Below, piece by piece: positions 58,213-64,000 of a DNA stretch of 64,000 nt (the first letter of the stretch is position 1; every line of letters starts with the position of its first letter). A model generated the notes under the pieces. The model did not search any database. It was not told where the DNA came from and worked only from the letters and a program-made list of their open reading frames with translations. This DNA comes from Candidatus Hydrogenedentota bacterium (GTDB lineage Bacteria; Hydrogenedentota; Hydrogenedentia; Hydrogenedentales; SLHB01): NCBI GenBank assembly GCA_020848835.1, contig JADLHJ010000078.1:1-64000 (forward strand), given 5' to 3'. The position numbers and the translations under genes are program-made.

Positions 58213-59346
58213 CTAGATGAACTCGTACTGCATGTCGTTGTCGATCATCGCTTCGTCGAGAATCTGGTTGTACTTCACAAAACGGCAATCGAGATTGTTG
58301 CACTCGTGCGGCTCGATGCCGTCAATCGCTTCCCAATGCTTCTGGCTGTACCACAACGCATCGAGCGGGGTTGTGAAACAATTGCCAATGGAATGTTTCT
58401 CCTTGCGATGGCGATAGTAACAACAAAGGTACACTTCGCCCATCGGATCAACGGTCAGTTGCAGCGGCGTGAGCCAGCACTTCGTCGTCATATTAATCTT
58501 GTCGGTGCCGCCAACGACCGGCATCTGCGGATATTTCTGCCGCAATTCGCGCATCTGAACGTTCACGGCCTGGCCTTGCTCCTCATTCAACTCAGAAGCT
58601 ACCAGACGCGCCGCCTTGAACTGTACGGAATCCACGCCAAGCCGAATCGCCACGCGTACGCACTCTTCCACTTCGTGATAGTTGTTCGCGTCGAGCACGA
58701 CCTTGATGCTGATGCGCACACCAGTCCCACGCTCTCGGCGCAGCGCGAGCATCCCCATGATGTTTTCACACACAGCTTCAAACCGCGCTTCCGGGGTCTT
58801 CGGCCGTTTCACACGATTCGCAGTCTCGGGCGTCGCGCCGTCAAATCCAACGCGCACATAACTCGCGCAATCCACCAACGCAGACGCTAGTTCGCCTTTA
58901 AGTTTAGTGCCATTCGTGAGCAGGCCAATGCTCGTGCCCTGCGATTTCATCTTGCGCACAAGCTCCGCGAGATGGGGATGCAGCGTCGGCTCGCCCCCGC
59001 CGCAAAACTCCACACCCCGCACGCCCAAAGCGTGCAGGTCGTCGCAGAGCTTGAACAACTTTTCCTTCGACATCACGCGGTCAAGGTCTTTGTTGGTATT
59101 CTCCGCGTTGTACTCGCACCACAAGCAATCCTGATTGCACACATACGTCGGATACACGATCGCCGTGCGCGGCGCGGGCATCTTTTTTTCTAGAATCATG
59201 CGCGCCTCGGTCCAGTGCGTCATGATCCGCGTCTGCAACGTATCGAATATCCCGGCCTCTTGGCCTGGCGTCGTGCCGAATCGTGGCTGCGCGATAGGCG
59301 GGAGTTGCGCCTCATCCTGAGGGGCGATTCCTGATTTCGGCGTCAT
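58213..59346 (-). CDS. Radical SAM protein with SPASM-like C-terminal cysteine cluster
   Basis: YVCNQDCLWCEYN; VEFCGGGEPTLHP; C-terminal CWLTPLQLTVDPMGEVYLCCYYR...ECNNLDCRF; start MTPKSG at 59346. Confidence 0.93.
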   Translation of the reverse strand: MTPKSGIAPQDEAQLPPIAQPRFGTTPGQEAGIFDTLQTRIMTHWTEARMILEKKMPAPRTAIVYPTYVCNQDCLWCEYNAENTNKDLDRVMSKEKLFKLCDDLHALGVRGVEFCGGGEPTLHPHLAELVRKMKSQGTSIGLLTNGTKLKGELASALVDCASYVRVGFDGATPETANRVKRPKTPEARFEAVCENIMGMLALRRERGTGVRISIKVVLDANNYHEVEECVRVAIRLGVDSVQFKAARLVASELNEEQGQAVNVQMRELRQKYPQMPVVGGTDKINMTTKCWLTPLQLTVDPMGEVYLCCYYRHRKEKHSIGNCFTTPLDALWYSQKHWEAIDGIEPHECNNLDCRFVKYNQILDEAMIDNDMQYEFI

Positions 59347-59963
59347 GGTGCGCTCCCTTGGTTTGCGGCCGGTTGTTCCGATGTGGATGGTTTGCCCGTA
59401 AAATTTTTCTTCACCGAATCGCGGATGTTCTTCTTCACTGCGTCGCGCGTGGACGGCGACGCCTGCGGCGCGGGAATAATCATCCACAACGCCGGATCTG
59501 AATTGACGCCGCGCGCAGCCCGCATGCGTTTGATCACCAACCGCGCGAGACTCCGTCGCGAATCTTTCGTCAACCGGAACTTCTTGTCTTCGGTCACGTA
59601 GATCTGCACAAACGCCTTGTCTTTCAGCGTAAACGCCTTGCTTGTGAACACAGCGCCCTGCTCGGTCGAGGCTTGCAGCACATGCTTACCCTTCGGCAGT
59701 TTGATTTGATACTGCCCATCGTAGCTTTTCTCGTCCATCACAAAGTTGCGATCGAGAATTTTCTCGCCGTCCAACGTCACTTGCACATCCGCCGGGCCCG
59801 TCGCGCTTGGGTCTTCATTGAAGACTTTCATGAACAAGGTCCCGCGTTCCGGCAAGCGAATGTTCGCGCCGCCGCCCGAACCGCCACCGTCCGACTCGCA
59901 ATTGCTCGCGAGAAGGGCGGCCAAAATACATACCGCGCGCAGGACCCAGCGCACACTACACAC
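59343..59963 (-). CDS. Uncharacterised secreted/lipoprotein-like protein, paralogue of next gene
   Basis: Signal-like N-terminus, Gly/Ser linker, domain VQVTLDGEKILDRNF...QIKLPKGKHVLQAS...AFTLKD; ATGA-type overlap with 58213..59346. Confidence 0.82.
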   Translation of the reverse strand: MCSVRWVLRAVCILAALLASNCESDGGGSGGGANIRLPERGTLFMKVFNEDPSATGPADVQVTLDGEKILDRNFVMDEKSYDGQYQIKLPKGKHVLQASTEQGAVFTSKAFTLKDKAFVQIYVTEDKKFRLTKDSRRSLARLVIKRMRAARGVNSDPALWMIIPAPQASPSTRDAVKKNIRDSVKKNFTGKPSTSEQPAANQGSAP

Positions 59964-60396
59964 CTCCCTGGCCCGGCATTACGTAAATAGGCTGGTTCGA
60001 AACCGAAAAGCTGAATTCCGAAGGCAGGCCCTTTTGCTTCGGCGAGAAATACAGCGCGCCGAACAGCGTGTCTTTGATCTCAAATGTACGCGCTATCTCC
60101 GCGTTGCCCTTGATCGTCTTGGCGCGAATCTCGTGTGTCCCCGGCGGCAGGTTAAACCGGAAGCGATCGTCGTGTTGCCCGCGCTGACTGCTGAAGCTGC
60201 GGTTCATTGCCAGATCGCCATCAATCCATATTTTGACATCGAGCGGCACGCCATCGAAGCCCATCTGATCCACATACACGCGTAGATGGAAATTTCCATT
60301 TGGATCCTCGAACGGCGCCGCCTCGTGCGCGGGCATGTGCATACACCCCGCGACTGCAACCGCCACCACACAAAACGCAAAAAACTGTTTCATCAT
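59956..60396 (-). CDS. Small uncharacterised lipoprotein
   Basis: Lipobox VAGC; VKIWIDGDLAMNRSF...RFNLPPGTHEIRAK...TFEIKD; overlaps neighbours. Confidence 0.84.
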   Translation of the reverse strand: MMKQFFAFCVVAVAVAGCMHMPAHEAAPFEDPNGNFHLRVYVDQMGFDGVPLDVKIWIDGDLAMNRSFSSQRGQHDDRFRFNLPPGTHEIRAKTIKGNAEIARTFEIKDTLFGALYFSPKQKGLPSEFSFSVSNQPIYVMPGQGGV

Positions 60397-61856
60397 TAGT
60401 TGTTCCCCACAAATCCCACATATGTTTTTTCTTTATTGCCAAAATAACTCACAAAACTTTTCACCCCGTGCAACTTCGCACGCAGATCGGCCATATTCTG
60501 GATATTGCGCAACATTCGCCACATTTGCCCGGGCCGCAAATAAAAACTGCGCAACCCTTCATCAATGAAACTATTGATCTGTTCTGCGCTCAAGCCCGGC
60601 AATTGCTGCGTGGAACGCTGCTCGAAATTGTCGTCCACCCAATCGCGCCACTTCGTTTGCTGGAGATACCCGTTCTCCTGCGCCCATTTGTAATAGGACG
60701 TCCCCGGGTACGCCACGACCGCAGTAAACTGCGCCGTGTCGATCGGCAATTGCTGCGACAGATCGAGGGTCTTCCGCGCTGTTTCGGCGGTCTCGCCCGG
60801 CCCGCCAAACATGAAGCAACCGTGTACGCGGATGCCTGCGTTGTGCGCGTTATGCGCGAAGCGGTGCATCTGCGCGACCGTTGCGCCCTTCTTCACGTTG
60901 TTCAGTACTTGCTGATCGCCGAACTCGAATCCCACGCACAACCAGCGGCACCCCGACCGTTTCATCAGTTTTAATACTTCGAGATCGTTTACATCCACGC
61001 GCGCGTTCGCGCTCCACGAAATGTTCAGGTTGCGACGAATCATCGTCTCACACAGTTCTACAAGACGGTCCTGTGAACTGCGCATCGTCAGCGTATCGTC
61101 TTCGAACATGATCTCTTGCAGGTTCGGGAATAGTTTCTTGTCGTACTCGATCTCATCGCAGACGTTATCGGCGCTGCGCGTACGATAGCTATGCCCGTTC
61201 ATCACCTGCGGCAACTGGCAGAACGTACATTTCGCGCGACACCCACGTCCGCTCAGCAGCGTCACGAATGGAAATAGCTTTCCGAAATCGTGGTAGTCGT
61301 TGATGTCCACGTGCTTCCACGCGGGAAACGCGAGTTCGTCGAGGTTCTCAATATAGGGACGCGATGGATTACACACATATTGCGAACCATCCATCCACGC
61401 CAACCCCGCGCATTCTTTAATCGCGACACCATTCGCAAGGTCGCGAATCGTGTAGTCGTACTCCGCAATCGCGACGGCATCCAGGGCACCGTTCGCATTG
61501 CGCAAGGTATCTTCAGGTTCAGCGGTCACATGCGGACCGATCATTACATGTAAGCCGCCCAGCGCGTCTTTGCACAAACGCGCCGACTCGATGTCCGCGT
61601 CGATCGACGGCGTCGTCGCCTGATATACGACCATGTCCGGCGCGAAAGTTTTCAGCTTCTGAATCGCAATTTCCGTCGGCATGTTTTTGGCCTGCGCATC
61701 GAGAAAGTAAATCTCGTGCCCAGCCGCCTCAACCACGCCCGCACAGGTGCAGAAATAATCCGGATGCCGCTGCACGCGCCCACGCGAACGCGCAAACCAC
61801 CGCGCGGACTTCGTGAAGTCTTTGCCAAACATCGGATTTAAAAAAGCAACGCGCAT
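60396..61856 (-). CDS. B12-binding-domain radical SAM protein (rSAM3)
   Basis: MRVAFLNPMFGKDF; SGRGCRAKCTFCQ; FEDDTLTM; FGGPGETAE; start trimmed to MRVAFLN. Confidence 0.94.
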   Translation of the reverse strand: MRVAFLNPMFGKDFTKSARWFARSRGRVQRHPDYFCTCAGVVEAAGHEIYFLDAQAKNMPTEIAIQKLKTFAPDMVVYQATTPSIDADIESARLCKDALGGLHVMIGPHVTAEPEDTLRNANGALDAVAIAEYDYTIRDLANGVAIKECAGLAWMDGSQYVCNPSRPYIENLDELAFPAWKHVDINDYHDFGKLFPFVTLLSGRGCRAKCTFCQLPQVMNGHSYRTRSADNVCDEIEYDKKLFPNLQEIMFEDDTLTMRSSQDRLVELCETMIRRNLNISWSANARVDVNDLEVLKLMKRSGCRWLCVGFEFGDQQVLNNVKKGATVAQMHRFAHNAHNAGIRVHGCFMFGGPGETAETARKTLDLSQQLPIDTAQFTAVVAYPGTSYYKWAQENGYLQQTKWRDWVDDNFEQRSTQQLPGLSAEQINSFIDEGLRSFYLRPGQMWRMLRNIQNMADLRAKLHGVKSFVSYFGNKEKTYVGFVGNN

Positions 61857-62350
61857 CAGTCTTTCCACAAATTACCGAGATATAGGGCCTTCTTCGGGAA
61901 TCCCGCGCGAATCGCGGGAAGCAATTCGTGACGTATATCGGGATAAAACTTCAATGATTCCAATTCGTTCACCGGCATGTAACGCACTTCCACCACGCGC
62001 GGATCGACGCCGCAGGCAATCTCGCCGGTCACGACGTGCGCCGTGAAACACAAATTGATCGTATGCCTCGTGTTGTCCGGTGGTATGGTGTCGTTTACGA
62101 TCACGAGATCCCCAACCTCAATTTCGAGGCATGCCTCCTCGCGCAATTCGCGCTGCAACGCTTCTGCGAGCGGCTCGCCATATTCGATCCCGCCCCCCGG
62201 CAACAGCCAATAAGACTTCCCATTCTTGATATGACGCACCAAAAGCAGTTCATCACCGCGCATGATTATCGCCGCCACACGGATACGCGGGCTCTGTTGC
62301 GCCGGTGAAACTTCGGCGCCGTCCATCAGTTTAGGTTTACGCGCGAGCAT
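61856..62350 (-). CDS. NUDIX hydrolase
   Basis: GGGIEYGEPLAEALQRELREEACLEIEV Nudix box. Confidence 0.96.
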   Translation of the reverse strand: MLARKPKLMDGAEVSPAQQSPRIRVAAIIMRGDELLLVRHIKNGKSYWLLPGGGIEYGEPLAEALQRELREEACLEIEVGDLVIVNDTIPPDNTRHTINLCFTAHVVTGEIACGVDPRVVEVRYMPVNELESLKFYPDIRHELLPAIRAGFPKKALYLGNLWKD

Positions 62351-63660
62351 CAGGCTACGCCGTCCACAGTATCGACAACATACGCCTTTAAAGACCCCAA
62401 CTGCGGCGCAGACAGTTCTGCATCCAGCACAATGTCATTCCCCTCATACGCGCGATCGAACACGCGTCCCCATTCATACACACGCGAAGCCAAGTTCGCT
62501 TCCTGTTGCGGAATACGCAGCGTCACCCGCGTACGCGCGTTGGCGAAATAAGCTTCAATTCGTTTCAAGAGTTCAGCCAAACCCTCGCGCGTCACAGCGG
62601 ATACCGCACACGACTCGCCAGGCTGGTTTAATTTTTCGCGCACAGAATCGTCGTCCGCGGCGTCAATCTTGTTGTACACGCGAATCAACGGCTTACTCGT
62701 CGCGCCGATTTCTTCCAACACGCCCATCACGGCGCTGACCTGCTCGTCCACGCCCTCATGCGACACATCGGAAACAAGCAGGATCAAATCCGCTTCATTC
62801 ACTTCTTCCAACGTCGCGCGAAACGCGGCCACAAGCCCGTGCGGCAATTTGCGAATAAATCCCACCGTGTCGGTTATCACTGCCTGTCCGCCACCCGGCA
62901 AATCGCAGCGCCGGCTCGTCGGATCGAGCGTCGCGAAAAGCTTGTCTTCTACGAACACACCTGCCTGTGTCATCGCGTTCAACAATGACGATTTCCCAGC
63001 GTTGGTGTAGCCGACCAGTGCGACGGTGCCAACCGCGCCTTCCGTTCTGCGCTTGCGCTGCGTCTGGCGGTGCCGCCGAATCTCGTCGAGATCGGAACGC
63101 AGTCGATCGATCCGCTTACGGATTACGCGGCGATCAACTTCCAGCTTCTGTTCACCGGGACCACGCGTACCAATACCGCCGCCCAGCCGCGCCATCTCGA
63201 CACCGCGGCCGGTAAGACGCGGGAGAATGTATTGAAGCTGCGCGAGTTCGACTTGATGCTTACCTTCGTTTGTACGTGCTCGCTGCGCGAAAATATCGAG
63301 AATCAGTTGCGTGCGATCCAGCACCTTCACGCCAAGCGCCTTCTGCAGCTTAGATCCCTGCGTCGGCGAAAGTTCCGAATCGAAGAGTACGAGGATCGCC
63401 TCAAGCTCGCCAACCGCTCTCGCGATCTGCTCGACCTTACCTGCGCCGATGAGCGTCGCCGGACAAGGCACCGCGCGACGTTGCACCATCGTGCAGGCCA
63501 CTTCGGCGCCAGCAGTCCACGCCAAACGGCGCATCTCCGCGAGCGATTCTTCTACCTCGTCGTGGTCCTCGCCGGGCACGACAAGGCGCACCAATATCGC
63601 CGTCTCCGAAATCGGCGGACGGTCAATGGTAATCAGTTTGCTATTTTCAGCCACGATCAT
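62350..63660 (-). CDS. hflX: GTPase HflX
   Basis: GTRGPGEQKLEVDRR, ALVGYTNAGKSSLLNAM, TVGFIRKLPHGLVAAFRATLEE. Confidence 0.97.
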   Translation of the reverse strand: MIVAENSKLITIDRPPISETAILVRLVVPGEDHDEVEESLAEMRRLAWTAGAEVACTMVQRRAVPCPATLIGAGKVEQIARAVGELEAILVLFDSELSPTQGSKLQKALGVKVLDRTQLILDIFAQRARTNEGKHQVELAQLQYILPRLTGRGVEMARLGGGIGTRGPGEQKLEVDRRVIRKRIDRLRSDLDEIRRHRQTQRKRRTEGAVGTVALVGYTNAGKSSLLNAMTQAGVFVEDKLFATLDPTSRRCDLPGGGQAVITDTVGFIRKLPHGLVAAFRATLEEVNEADLILLVSDVSHEGVDEQVSAVMGVLEEIGATSKPLIRVYNKIDAADDDSVREKLNQPGESCAVSAVTREGLAELLKRIEAYFANARTRVTLRIPQQEANLASRVYEWGRVFDRAYEGNDIVLDAELSAPQLGSLKAYVVDTVDGVA

Positions 63661-63924
63661 TATGCAGGCCGGACCCGAATCCCCTTGCAGCTATGCCCCA
63701 TATACAGGCGTATCCCGCGCGGATTATACTGCATCTAGTGGAACGCGTCCACAAGATTTAGCAGAATATTCGTTCTTTTTAATCGTTTTCACACTCCGAA
63801 TATTCCGCACACGTATTCTACCAGCCATCACTCCTTTCCGCTACAAAAATCTCCATGCGCATTTGCGTTTTTCGAGTTTTTTGCGCTATCATCCACCTCG
63901 TTTCGCGGGGTTTAGGAGTCAGCG

Positions 63925-64000
63925 GTGCGTGGTGTTTTTCTCGGGCTGATAGCCGCAGCGTTTCTTTTCGTACTTACCCTTCAGGCACAGGAAAATTCAA
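63925..64000 (+). CDS. 5' end of a secreted protein truncated by window edge
   Basis: SD taggag before GTG; VRGVFLGLIAAAFLFVLTLQAQENS reads as signal peptide. Confidence 0.6.
   Translation, partial: MRGVFLGLIAAAFLFVLTLQAQENS

Noticed and set aside
59343-60396. The two small proteins as RiPP precursor peptides for the radical SAM enzymes
   Set aside because: They are 146 and 206 aa with signal/lipobox sequences and a folded-domain pattern rather than leader-core peptide layout; modification of them remains only a possibility.

Overview
The window is a bacterial chromosomal segment, gene-dense on both strands. Gene content and G/C-rich codon usage suggest a PVC/Hydrogenedentota-like anaerobe; that taxonomic guess is inference only. 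Left end (0-9.4 kb): a NifA-like sigma-54 activator, an FGE-sulfatase-domain protein, aspartate dehydrogenase, and the housekeeping run rplU-rpmA-obg-proB-proA-nadD-yqeK. Middle (9.5-36 kb): an accessory island joining a corrinoid methyl-transfer system (five URO-D-superfamily methyltransferases, one corrinoid protein, one ferredoxin/ASKHA corrinoid activator, one homocysteine S-methyltransferase) to deoxysugar/glycan catabolism (GH29 fucosidase, RhaT-like permease, GH78 rhamnosidase, DUF4838 protein, isomerase-like proteins, two Tat-type Gfo/Idh oxidoreductases, a six-hairpin glycosidase-like protein). Then come a three-gene ABC module with an intrinsic terminator, an FAH-family protein, dnaA with three 11-bp-phased DnaA boxes (candidate oriC), pdxA, a VCBS protein, a MoxR-DUF58-transglutaminase operon, a TerB-like protein, tRNA-Leu(CAG) with terminator, GH32 and ceramidase-like genes. 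Right end (55.5-63.7 kb): an apparent eight-gene operon hflX-nudix-B12/rSAM-two paralogous lipoproteins-SPASM rSAM-two B12/rSAMs. The most novel-looking signals are: (i) a small leader-RNA-like motif, a GGGG-loop hairpin inside an outer stem, about 27-38 nt upstream of four start codons of the island, with differing stem sequences; (ii) the corrinoid/deoxysugar linkage, suggesting anaerobic O-demethylation of methylated sugars; (iii) the B12-radical-SAM/lipoprotein operon. All assignments are from reading the sequence; no searches were run.
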